Shown: positions 8,976 through 17,183 of the stretch, piece after piece
Layout: each line of letters begins with the position of its first letter
Numbering within the stretch: position 1 is the first letter of the stretch
Assembly (NCBI RefSeq): GCF_002927635.1
Contig: NZ_PRDS01000007.1
Location: forward strand, 1 to 64,000
From: Albidovulum inexpectatum
GTDB lineage: Bacteria > Pseudomonadota > Alphaproteobacteria > Rhodobacterales > Rhodobacteraceae
Length of the DNA stretch: 64,000 nt
Direction of reading: 5' to 3'
Translations under genes and position numbers: made by a program
The notes under the pieces: model-generated
The model's input: the letters and a program-made list of their open reading frames with translations, nothing else
What the model was told of the DNA's origin: nothing
Database searches by the model: none

Positions 8976-9593
8976 CTATACCGGTGCCTCGGCCAGGAAA
9001 TGGCCCGGACCGATCGAGCAATCGAGATTGCGCAGACGCCCGTCCCTCAGGCCATAGATCAGCCCATGGACGCGGACATCCACGCCGCGGCCCCAGGCGC
9101 GCTGCATGATTGGCGTTTCGGCGACACGCCGCACGCCTTCGATCACGTTCAGCTCGGCAAGTCGATCGCGGCGAGCCTCGATGTCCTGACACTGGGCCAG
9201 GTCCACGGCATAGGCGCGCGCCAGCCGACGGATCGGTTCCAGCCAGTGATCGGCCAAACCGTGGGGCATGTCCTCGGTCGCGGCCCGAACCCCGCCGCAG
9301 CCATAATGACCGCAGACGATGATTTCGCGCACCCCAAGCGTTTCGACGGCGAATTCCAGCGCCGAGAGCATGTTCATGTCGGCCGAGTGGATCACATTGG
9401 CCACGTTGCGGTGGACAAAGACCTCGCCCGGTTCCAGGCCCGCGACGACATTGGCGGGCACGCGGCTGTCCGAGCACCCGATCCAGAAGAATTCCGGCGC
9501 CTGAAGGGCCGCAAGGCGGGGGAAATAGGCCGGATCCTCGGCGCTGCGTCGCTCGGCCCAGTGGCGGTTGCGGTCAAGCAGGGTTTTCAGCAT
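8976..9593 (-). CDS. Beta-class carbonic anhydrase
   Basis: A 205-residue enzyme converting CO2 and bicarbonate. Zinc ligands are visible as Cys40 in GCSDSRVP, then His96 and Cys99 in CGHYGCGG; the Asp42-Arg44 dyad is in the same first motif. HRNVAN (residues 61-66) is also typical. Cytoplasmic, with no signal peptide. Its start overlaps the end of the upstream isomerase gene by 20 bases, so it is probably translated with it as the distal part of the nar operon. A carbonic anhydrase in this place is not part of the classical nar set. Confidence 0.93.
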   Translation of the reverse strand: MLKTLLDRNRHWAERRSAEDPAYFPRLAALQAPEFFWIGCSDSRVPANVVAGLEPGEVFVHRNVANVIHSADMNMLSALEFAVETLGVREIIVCGHYGCGGVRAATEDMPHGLADHWLEPIRRLARAYAVDLAQCQDIEARRDRLAELNVIEGVRRVAETPIMQRAWGRGVDVRVHGLIYGLRDGRLRNLDCSIGPGHFLAEAPV

Positions 9594-10395
9594 CGGTCAG
9601 CTCCGTGGCGATGTCCGCCCCCCGGATGTCTGCCTGGACGACAAGCCTGCCGATGAACTGACGCGCGGCCCGTGTCCATGCGGCCTTTTCCATGGCGTCG
9701 CGAATACGGGGACGGACGGCCTGAAACGGCAGGACGGCGCCTTCGGCGATCGCATCCATCCGGACGACATGCCAGCCATGACGGGTCTGGCGCGGCTCAC
9801 GGGTGATTTCGCCGGGCCGCAGCGCACGAAGGATGGACTCGAATTCGGGAACCGTGTCTCCGGGCCGTATCTGGCCCAGCGAGCCGCCAGACGACCGGGA
9901 TGGGCAATCGGAATGTCGTGCCGCGACGCGCGCGAAGGAGCCGGGATCGGCCAGCACGGCCGCGCACAATTCCACGGCGCGTGCATGGGCCGCCTGGCTG
10001 GCTTTGGCATCGCGCGGATCGCAGGCGATCAGGATGTGCGAAACCTCCCACAGCGGTGGCGACCGGAAGCGCGAAGGGTCGCGCGCCCATTCGGCACGGA
10101 CCTCGTCGTCGCTAGGCGGTTGCATCGAAATTTCCTTGTCGAGGAGGCCCCGGATCAGGGCCTCCTCCTCGGTTTCGAAGCGGCCGGGTGCGATCTCGGC
10201 CGGGTCCGCGCTCAGGCCCTGCCGGCGGGCTTCCTGCAAAAGCAACGCGCGGATCGCCAGCGCATTTGCCGCCTTGCGCCATGCCATGCCCGGCTTGCCG
10301 CGCGGGGCGGGGTGGTTCTGGGCCTCGGCGGCAATCCGGGCATGGGGAATGCGATGGCCGTTGACTATCACATCGGGGAACAGGGCTTTTGTCAT
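9574..10395 (-). CDS. Parvulin-type peptidyl-prolyl isomerase, nar-operon linked
   Basis: A 273-residue protein with a parvulin (rotamase) domain in its C-terminal half: VSHILIACD, FARVAARHSDCPSRSSGGSLG and RHGWHVVRM are the typical blocks. The N-terminal half is helical, with no clear signal peptide, so it is probably cytoplasmic, similar to NifM-like isomerases. Only 3 bases separate it from narI, so it belongs to the same transcript. In that place it may help folding or assembly of the nitrate reductase; this is inference. It overlaps the carbonic anhydrase gene by 20 bases. Confidence 0.85.
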   Translation of the reverse strand: MTKALFPDVIVNGHRIPHARIAAEAQNHPAPRGKPGMAWRKAANALAIRALLLQEARRQGLSADPAEIAPGRFETEEEALIRGLLDKEISMQPPSDDEVRAEWARDPSRFRSPPLWEVSHILIACDPRDAKASQAAHARAVELCAAVLADPGSFARVAARHSDCPSRSSGGSLGQIRPGDTVPEFESILRALRPGEITREPRQTRHGWHVVRMDAIAEGAVLPFQAVRPRIRDAMEKAAWTRAARQFIGRLVVQADIRGADIATELTDAENPA

Positions 10396-10398
10396 GGC

Positions 10399-11166
10399 TT
10401 ACTCCGCAGCCTTGGGTGCCGGGGCCGCAACGGGTCCGCGTACCGACCGGCCCGCGACCTTCGGGCGCTCGGGCAGGGGGGTGGTCCTGCGCGAACGGAC
10501 GATCTGATAGCCCGAGCGCAGGAAGAACCGCACCGGCGCGGCGAGGCCCGACAGGATGTGCACCAGCCGCGTGAAGGGGAAGACCAGGAAGATCGTCAGG
10601 CCCAGGAACAGATGCAGCTTGAACACCAGCGCCGCATCCTCGATGTAGCTGGCCGCATTCGGGTCGAAGGTCCAGATGCCCTGCGCCCAGGCCATGAAGC
10701 GGACCATTTCCTCGCCGTCCAGATGCTGCAGCGAAATGAAGATCGTCCCGATGCCCAGAACCAGCTGCGCCATCAGCATCCACATGATCGCCATGTCCCA
10801 GAAACTGGAGGTCGCGCGGATGCGCGGGTCGATCATGCGCCGGTGCAGAAGGATCGCTCCGCCGACAAGGGCCATGATCCCGGCCACGCCGCCGGCGACG
10901 ACGGCCAGGATCTGCTTTGCGCCATGGCTGATGCCAAGTGCGTCGAAGACCCAGATCGGGGTCAGCAATCCGACGAGGTGCCCGAAGAAGATGACCAGGA
11001 CGCCCACGTGGAACAGGATCGATCCGACGATCAGCTGTCGTCGGCGCAACAGCTGGCTGGACGAACTCTTCCAGGTGAAAGGATCGCGGTCATAGCGTGC
11101 GATGGATCCCACGATCATCACGGTCAGCGCGATATAGGGATATATGCCAAAGAGAATCTCATGCAT
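10399..11166 (-). CDS. narI: Respiratory nitrate reductase gamma subunit (cytochrome b)
   Basis: A 255-residue membrane cytochrome b that takes electrons from quinol and passes them to NarH. Five hydrophobic segments are seen. Likely haem ligands are His53 and His63 (LFHVGVLVIFFGHLVG) and His185 and His203 (KLHLFLG, RLVHILSG), spaced as in the well-studied enterobacterial enzyme. The C-terminal 30 residues are a basic, proline-rich tail. It sits between narJ (15-base gap) and the isomerase gene. Confidence 0.97.
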   Translation of the reverse strand: MHEILFGIYPYIALTVMIVGSIARYDRDPFTWKSSSSQLLRRRQLIVGSILFHVGVLVIFFGHLVGLLTPIWVFDALGISHGAKQILAVVAGGVAGIMALVGGAILLHRRMIDPRIRATSSFWDMAIMWMLMAQLVLGIGTIFISLQHLDGEEMVRFMAWAQGIWTFDPNAASYIEDAALVFKLHLFLGLTIFLVFPFTRLVHILSGLAAPVRFFLRSGYQIVRSRRTTPLPERPKVAGRSVRGPVAAPAPKAAE

Positions 11167-11181
11167 TGGTCTGACCTTTCG

Positions 11182-11889
11182 TCATTCTGCGGCATGCGGC
11201 GCGGGTGGGTCCATCCGGGCCAGCAGGTCGCGCGAGATGGGGCAACCGGCGTTGGGATCGGGGCCGAAATGCACTTCGGCCTCTTCCCAGACCGCGTCCA
11301 GCGCCTCGAGATCGTCTGGATCGGTTTCAGGCTCTGCCAGAAGCTCGGCGACGGCGCCGGCATCGGGCTTGACGCTGGCGAGCTGGATCAGGGCGACGAA
11401 AACCGCGGCATAGGGGCTTTCGCGCCGCTCGAGCCGTTCGGCCAGCGCCTGCAGGATATGCGCGGCATCCGCCAGGATATCGCGCGCGGTCCGGGGCGGC
11501 TGGGTTGCAAGGAATTCCAGCAGCACGGGCAGGTGATCGGGCAATTCGGTCGTGACCGGCTCGAACCCGCCGGCGCGATAGGTTTCCAGCAGGTCCACCA
11601 TCGCGCCGCCCCGGTCACGGCTTTCGCCGTGGACGTGCTCGAACAGGTCGAGCGACAGCGATCGCGACCTGTCGAACAGGGCCACGTACTGCTCCTGCAG
11701 GTCGTAGATGTCGCCCGAGGTCAGCTGTTCGACGAGGGGGCGCAGGGCGCGACGTTGCGCACCCGTCAGCCGCGTCTCGGAGGCCAGAAGCCCGCCGATC
11801 TGCGGCATTGCCTGCTGAAGTTCGGTCGTCGGATACCCAAGAAGCAGCGAGATGGCCTTGAGTGTCCGGTCCTGGATGCGCGGTGTCAT
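11182..11889 (-). CDS. narJ: Nitrate reductase molybdenum cofactor assembly chaperone
   Basis: A 235-residue cytoplasmic chaperone that holds apo-NarG during cofactor insertion and is not part of the final enzyme. The start KAISLLLGYPTTEL, the block YVALFDRSRSLSLDLFEHVHG and LPDHLPVLLEFLA are typical of NarJ/DmsD-type proteins. Mostly helical and acidic. Its ATG overlaps the narH stop by 4 bases (ATGA type), giving tight coupling. Confidence 0.96.
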   Translation of the reverse strand: MTPRIQDRTLKAISLLLGYPTTELQQAMPQIGGLLASETRLTGAQRRALRPLVEQLTSGDIYDLQEQYVALFDRSRSLSLDLFEHVHGESRDRGGAMVDLLETYRAGGFEPVTTELPDHLPVLLEFLATQPPRTARDILADAAHILQALAERLERRESPYAAVFVALIQLASVKPDAGAVAELLAEPETDPDDLEALDAVWEEAEVHFGPDPNAGCPISRDLLARMDPPAPHAAE

Positions 11890-13412
11890 CGTCCTGCCTC
11901 CTGTGGCATTTTCAGCGGTCGTTTCGCGCCGCCGAACAGCGAGGCCTTCGAGATGCCCGTCGAGCAGCCATTGCTGTCGGTGAAGCCGCAGCCGCCCCGC
12001 AGGTCATAGGCATCCTCGACCTGTTCGCGGTGCGTCGTCGGGATCACGAAGCGGTCTTCGTAATCGGCCAGCGCCATGATCCTGTACATGTCCTCGATCA
12101 CGCGCCCCGACAGGCCGACGCGTGCGGCAAGGCCTTCGTCGCGCACCCCATCGATGGTGAGCCCGCGCATGTAGGCGCGCATGGCCAGCATCCGTTCCAG
12201 CGCGCTGACGATCGGGGCTTCGTCGCCCGCGGTCAGCATGTTCGCCAGGTACCGCACCGGGATGCGCAGCGAGCGCACGTCCGGCATGGCGCCATCGCTG
12301 CCGATCGCGCCGGCCTCGGCGGCATTCTGGATCGGCGACAGGGGCGGGACGTACCAGACCATCGGCAGCGTCCGGTATTCGGGGTGCAGCGGAAAGGCGA
12401 CCTTCCATTCCATCGCCATCTTCCAGATCGGGCTTTGCTGTGCGGCCTTGATCCAGTCTTCGGGGATGCCGTCGGCGCGCGCAGCTTCGATCACGCCCGG
12501 ATCGTTCGGGTCCAGGAACACGTCCAGCTGGGCGTCGTACAGCTGCTGCTCGCTTTCGACGCTTGCGGCCTGTTCGATCCGGTCGGCGTCATACAGCATC
12601 ACGCCCAGATAGCGGATGCGCCCGACGCAGGTTTCCGAACACACGGTGGGATTGCCTGACTCGATGCGCGGATAGCACAGGGTGCATTTCTCGGACTTGC
12701 CGGTGGACCAGTTGTAATAGACCTTCTTGTAGGGGCAGCCCGAGACGCACATCCGCCAGCCGCGGCATTTCTCCTGGTCGATCAGGACGATGCCGTCCTC
12801 TTCGCGCTTGTAGATCGCGCCCGACGGGCAGGAGGCTGCGCAGACCGGGTTCAGGCAGTGCTCGCACAGCCGCGGCAGATACATCATGAAGGTATTTTCG
12901 TATTCGCCGTAGATCTGCTTCTGGATGCCCTCGAAGTTGTAGTCCTGGCTGCGCTTTTCGAATTCGCCACCCAGGATCTCTTCCCAGTTCGGGCCCTTCT
13001 CGATCTTTTCCATCCGCTCGCCGGTGATCTTTGACCGTGGGCGCGCGGTGGGGAAGGCCTGCATCTCGGGGGCCGATTTCAGGTGGTCGTAGTCGAAATC
13101 GAACGGCTCGTAATAGTCGTCGATCTCGGGCAGATCGGGATTGGCGAAGATGTTCGCCAGGATCCGCCACTTGGCGCCCTGCCGCGGCTGCAGCTTGCCC
13201 GATCGGGTCCGAACCCAGCCGCCGTTCCAGCGCTTCTGGTTTTCCCAGTCGGTCGGATAGCCCAGCCCGGGCTTGGTCTCGACATTGTTGAACCACGCGT
13301 ATTCGACGCCGTCGCGGCTGGTCCAGACGTTCTTGCAGGTGACCGAGCAGGTGTGACACCCGATGCACTTGTCGAGGTTCAGCACCATGCCGATTTGTGC
13401 GCGCACTCTCAT
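11886..13412 (-). CDS. narH: Respiratory nitrate reductase beta subunit (Fe-S protein)
   Basis: A 508-residue electron-transfer subunit carrying four Fe-S clusters. Cysteine groups: LDKCIGCHTCSVTCKNVW near the N-terminus, CEHCLNPVCAASCPSG, CRGWRMCVSGCPYKK and KCTLCYP with CSETC. The Trp in CRGWRMC stands where a cysteine would be in a ferredoxin, which is the known signature of the [3Fe-4S] cluster of NarH. No signal peptide: the NarGH part faces the cytoplasm. It overlaps narG and narJ by 4 bases each. Confidence 0.98.
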   Translation of the reverse strand: MRVRAQIGMVLNLDKCIGCHTCSVTCKNVWTSRDGVEYAWFNNVETKPGLGYPTDWENQKRWNGGWVRTRSGKLQPRQGAKWRILANIFANPDLPEIDDYYEPFDFDYDHLKSAPEMQAFPTARPRSKITGERMEKIEKGPNWEEILGGEFEKRSQDYNFEGIQKQIYGEYENTFMMYLPRLCEHCLNPVCAASCPSGAIYKREEDGIVLIDQEKCRGWRMCVSGCPYKKVYYNWSTGKSEKCTLCYPRIESGNPTVCSETCVGRIRYLGVMLYDADRIEQAASVESEQQLYDAQLDVFLDPNDPGVIEAARADGIPEDWIKAAQQSPIWKMAMEWKVAFPLHPEYRTLPMVWYVPPLSPIQNAAEAGAIGSDGAMPDVRSLRIPVRYLANMLTAGDEAPIVSALERMLAMRAYMRGLTIDGVRDEGLAARVGLSGRVIEDMYRIMALADYEDRFVIPTTHREQVEDAYDLRGGCGFTDSNGCSTGISKASLFGGAKRPLKMPQEAGR

Positions 13413-16400
13413 TGAGCTGCCTCCTTGGTGGTGGCGGGCTGGTCGAGCCAGTCGACCTTCCGCATCTTGCGCACGATCACGAACTCGTCGCGGTTCGCGC
13501 CAACCGTGCCGTAATAGTTGAAGCCCCAGGATTGCTGGGCGTAACCGCCGATCATGTGCGTGGGTTTCAGCACCGCGCGGGTCACCGAGTTGTGGATGCC
13601 GCCACGCTTTCCGGTGATCTCGGATCCCGGCGTGTTCACGATCTTTTCCTGGGCGTGATACATGAAGGTCGTGCCGTCCTTGATCCGCTGGCTGACGACC
13701 GCGCGCGCGGTCAATGCACCGTTGACGTTGAACAGCTCGACCCAGTCGTTGTCCTGGATTCCGGCCCTCCTTGCGTCATTCTCGGAGATCCAGATGACCG
13801 GCCCGCCGCGGTTCAGCGTCAGCATCAGGAGGTTGTCGGTATAGGTCGAATGGATGCCCCATTTCTGGTGCGGCGTGATGAAGTTCAGCACCAGCCCGTC
13901 GCCCTGTTCCTTCAGCTTTTCGGTGACGGTCTTCAGGTCCACCGGCGGGCGCCAGGTGACGAAGCCCTCGCCGAAGGCGCGCATCCACAGATGATCCTGA
14001 TAGGTCTGCTGGCGCCCCGTCAGCGTGCGCCAGGGGATCAGCTCGTGCACGTTGGTCCAGCCGGCGTTATAGCAGACCTTCTCGCTCTCGATCCCCGACC
14101 AGGTGGGCGAGGTGATGATCTTGCGCGGCTGGGCGGCGATGTCGGCAAAGCGGATCTTCTCGTCCTCCTTGGGCCGCGCCAGATGGGTGTGGTCGCGCCC
14201 CGTCACCTGTGACAGCGCGGCCCAGGCCTTGACCGCGACCTCTCCGTTGGTCTCGGGAGCCAGCATCAGGATTGCCTCGGCCGCGTCGATGTCGGTGACG
14301 ATCTTCGCCGCGCCCCTGGCCGCGCCGTCCTCATGCGTGCCGTTCAGCGCGCGCAGCGCCTCGACCTCGTGCTCGGTTTTCCAGGCGATGCCCTTGCCGC
14401 CGTTGCCGACCTTTTCCATCAGCGGGCCAAGCGCCATGAAGCGATCGGCGATGGCGGTATAGTCCCGCTCGACGGCAACGAAGTTCGGCGCGGTCTTGCC
14501 GGGGATCAGGTCGCATTCGCCGCGCTTCCAGTCCCGCACGTCGGTCTGCGCGATCTCGCCGGGCGTGTCGTGCAGGATCGGCACGGCCACGACGTCGGTC
14601 TCGCGGCCCAGGATCGCCGGGGCGATCTCCTGGAACTTCACCGCGATCGACTTGAAGATCTCCCAGTCCGAACGGCTTTCATAGGCCGGGTCCACGGCCG
14701 CCTGCAGCGGGTGGATGAAGGGGTGCATGTCCGAGGTGTTGAGATCGTTCTTCTCGTACCACGAGGCCGTGGGCAGGACGACATCGGCATAGACCGCCGT
14801 GGTGGACATGCGGAAGTCGATGCAGATCAGCAGGTCGAGCTTGCCCTGCGGCGCCTCCTCGTGCCAGCGCGCTTCCTTCGGCCGGCGCGTGGTCTCCTCG
14901 CCCAGAACGCCGTTGTCGGTGCCCAGCAGGTGGCGCAGGAAATATTCGTGCCCCTTGCCGCTGGAGCCCAAGAGGTTCGACCGCCAGACGAACAGGTTGC
15001 GCGGCCAGTTCTCGGGCGCGTCGGGGTCCTCGCAGGACATTTCCAGCTCGCCCGATTTCAGCTTTTCGGCGACGTATTCCGCCACCGGTTTGCCGGCCTC
15101 CTTGGCTGCGCGGGCGACCTCCAGCGGGTTGGTGCGCAGCTGCGGCGCCGAGGGCAGCCAACCCATCCGCTCGGCGCGGATGTTGTAGTCGATCAGGCTC
15201 AGCTCCTCCCAGTCGCCTTCGGGCGCGGTGGGCGAGAGGATCTCGCCTGCCGTCACCGTCTCATAGCGCCACTGGTCGGTGTGGGCATACCACGCGCTGG
15301 TCGAGTTCATCTGCCGCGGCGGCCGGCCCCAGTCCAGCGCGAAGGCAATGGGCGCCCAGCCGGTCTGGGGGCGCAGCTTCTCCTGGCCCACGTAATGCGC
15401 CCAGCCGCCGCCCGACTGGCCGATGCAGCCGCACATGATCAGCATGTTGATCACGCCGCGATAGTTCATGTCCATGTGGAACCAGTGGTTCATCGCCGCG
15501 CCGATGATGATCATCGACTTGCCCTGGGTCTTCTCGGCGTTCTGCGCGAATTCGCGCGCCACATGGATGATCTTGTCGGCCGGCACCCCGGTGATCTTCT
15601 CGGCCCATTTCGGGGTGCCGGGGATGTCCTCGGCGTAGTCCTTTGCCACCCAGTCGCCGCCAAGGCCCCGGTCCAGCCCGTAATTGGCGCACAAAAGGTC
15701 AAAGACGGTGGCCACCGCGACCTCGCCCTCTGTCGTCTTCAGTCGCTTGACCGGCACGTTGCGGGTCAGCACGTTCGGCCGCCGGTCGCCGGTGTCGAAA
15801 GCCTCCGACGCATCGGCGCCGAAATAGGGGAAGTCGACACCGGCGATGTCGTCATGATCCTCGTCCAGGATCAGCGTCATCTTCAGCCGCACATCGCGGC
15901 CGCCGGCCTTTTCCTCGAGGTTCCATTTGCCCTTTTCGCCCCAGCGGTGACCGATCGTGCCATTGGGTGCGACCAGTTCGCCGGACCGTTCGTCGATCGC
16001 GACCGTCTTCCATTCGGGGTTGTTGGTCTCGCCCAGGGCGCCTTCGATCTCGGCGGCGCGCAGGAAGCGGCCCGGCACCAGCCGGCCGTTGCGTTCTTCC
16101 AGCTTCACCAGCATCGGAAAGTCGGAATAGCGCCGGCAGTAATCCTCGAAATAGTCGACCTGCCGGTCGAGGTGGAATTCGCGCAGGATCACATGGCCAA
16201 AGGCAATGGCCAGCGCGGCATCCGTGCCCTGCTTGACGTTCAGCCAGACATCGCCGAACTTGGCGGCTTCGGAATAGTCGGGGCAGATCACCGCCGACTT
16301 CGCCCCGCGATAGCGCGCCTCGGTGTAGAAATGCGCATCCGGCGTGCGGGTCTGCGGCACGTTCGAGCCCCACAGGATCAGGTAGCCCGCATTGTACCAG

Positions 16401-17128
16401 TCGGCGCTTTCGGGCACGTCGGTCTGTTCGCCCCAGGTCATCGGGGATGCGGGCGGCAGGTCGCAATACCAGTCATAGAACGACATGCACACGCCGCCCA
16501 GCAGCGACAGATAGCGCGAACCGGCCGCATAGGAGACCATCGACATCGCCGGGATCGGCGAGAATCCGAAGATGCGGTCCGGGCCATAGGTGCGGATGGT
16601 CCAGGCATTGGCCGCGGCGATCATCTCGGTCGCCTCGTCCCAGCTTGCGCGCACGAAGCCGCCCTTGCCGCGGGCCTTCACGTATTCGGCGCGCAGGATC
16701 GGATCGGACTGGATCGCGGCCCAGGCTTCGACGGGCTGCTTGGTTTCCCGCATGCGGCGCCACAGCCGCATCAGCCGGCCGCGCACCAGCGGGGTCTTCA
16801 CCCGGTTGGCGCTGTAGAGATACCAGCTGTAGCTGGCCCCGCGCGCACAGCCGCGCGGTTCATGGTTCGGCAGGCCCGGGCGCGTGCGCGGATAGTCCGT
16901 CTGCTGCGTTTCCCAGGTCACGATGCCGGACTTCACGTAGATCTTCCAGCTGCATGACCCGGTGCAGTTCACGCCGTGGGTCGAGCGCACGATCTTGTCG
17001 TGACGCCAGCGGTTTCTGTAGGTGTCCTCCCAGTCGCGGGGTTCGCGGGTAACCTGTCCGTGACCATCCGAGAATGTCTCGAGCGTCTTGGGCTGAAGGA
17101 AGTTCAGTCGGTCGAGCAACTGGCTCAT
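13409..17128 (-). CDS. narG: Respiratory nitrate reductase alpha subunit (molybdopterin)
   Basis: A 1239-residue catalytic subunit reducing nitrate to nitrite at a Mo-bis-MGD centre on the cytoplasmic side. The N-terminal cluster ligands are His51, Cys55, Cys59 and Cys94 (H-x3-C-x3-C-x34-C), exactly the NarG pattern, and the likely Mo ligand is Asp223 in YCDLPPASP. Length matches the family (about 1240). ATG 17128 is chosen because MSQLLDRLNFLQP is a standard NarG start and AAAGG precedes it; the frame opens further upstream at 17233 inside narK. It follows narK after 55 bases. Confidence 0.98.
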   Translation of the reverse strand: MSQLLDRLNFLQPKTLETFSDGHGQVTREPRDWEDTYRNRWRHDKIVRSTHGVNCTGSCSWKIYVKSGIVTWETQQTDYPRTRPGLPNHEPRGCARGASYSWYLYSANRVKTPLVRGRLMRLWRRMRETKQPVEAWAAIQSDPILRAEYVKARGKGGFVRASWDEATEMIAAANAWTIRTYGPDRIFGFSPIPAMSMVSYAAGSRYLSLLGGVCMSFYDWYCDLPPASPMTWGEQTDVPESADWYNAGYLILWGSNVPQTRTPDAHFYTEARYRGAKSAVICPDYSEAAKFGDVWLNVKQGTDAALAIAFGHVILREFHLDRQVDYFEDYCRRYSDFPMLVKLEERNGRLVPGRFLRAAEIEGALGETNNPEWKTVAIDERSGELVAPNGTIGHRWGEKGKWNLEEKAGGRDVRLKMTLILDEDHDDIAGVDFPYFGADASEAFDTGDRRPNVLTRNVPVKRLKTTEGEVAVATVFDLLCANYGLDRGLGGDWVAKDYAEDIPGTPKWAEKITGVPADKIIHVAREFAQNAEKTQGKSMIIIGAAMNHWFHMDMNYRGVINMLIMCGCIGQSGGGWAHYVGQEKLRPQTGWAPIAFALDWGRPPRQMNSTSAWYAHTDQWRYETVTAGEILSPTAPEGDWEELSLIDYNIRAERMGWLPSAPQLRTNPLEVARAAKEAGKPVAEYVAEKLKSGELEMSCEDPDAPENWPRNLFVWRSNLLGSSGKGHEYFLRHLLGTDNGVLGEETTRRPKEARWHEEAPQGKLDLLICIDFRMSTTAVYADVVLPTASWYEKNDLNTSDMHPFIHPLQAAVDPAYESRSDWEIFKSIAVKFQEIAPAILGRETDVVAVPILHDTPGEIAQTDVRDWKRGECDLIPGKTAPNFVAVERDYTAIADRFMALGPLMEKVGNGGKGIAWKTEHEVEALRALNGTHEDGAARGAAKIVTDIDAAEAILMLAPETNGEVAVKAWAALSQVTGRDHTHLARPKEDEKIRFADIAAQPRKIITSPTWSGIESEKVCYNAGWTNVHELIPWRTLTGRQQTYQDHLWMRAFGEGFVTWRPPVDLKTVTEKLKEQGDGLVLNFITPHQKWGIHSTYTDNLLMLTLNRGGPVIWISENDARRAGIQDNDWVELFNVNGALTARAVVSQRIKDGTTFMYHAQEKIVNTPGSEITGKRGGIHNSVTRAVLKPTHMIGGYAQQSWGFNYYGTVGANRDEFVIVRKMRKVDWLDQPATTKEAAQ

Positions 17129-17183
17129 CTTGGTATCCTTTCGGGTTGGGCCCGGGCGGACGCGCCGCCCGGGGCTCGACACA

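Noticed and set aside
14333-16957. An 874-codon plus-strand frame across narG
   Set aside because: It is antisense to the catalytic subunit gene, whose motifs are complete. Composition is that of a shadow frame with no recognisable domain.
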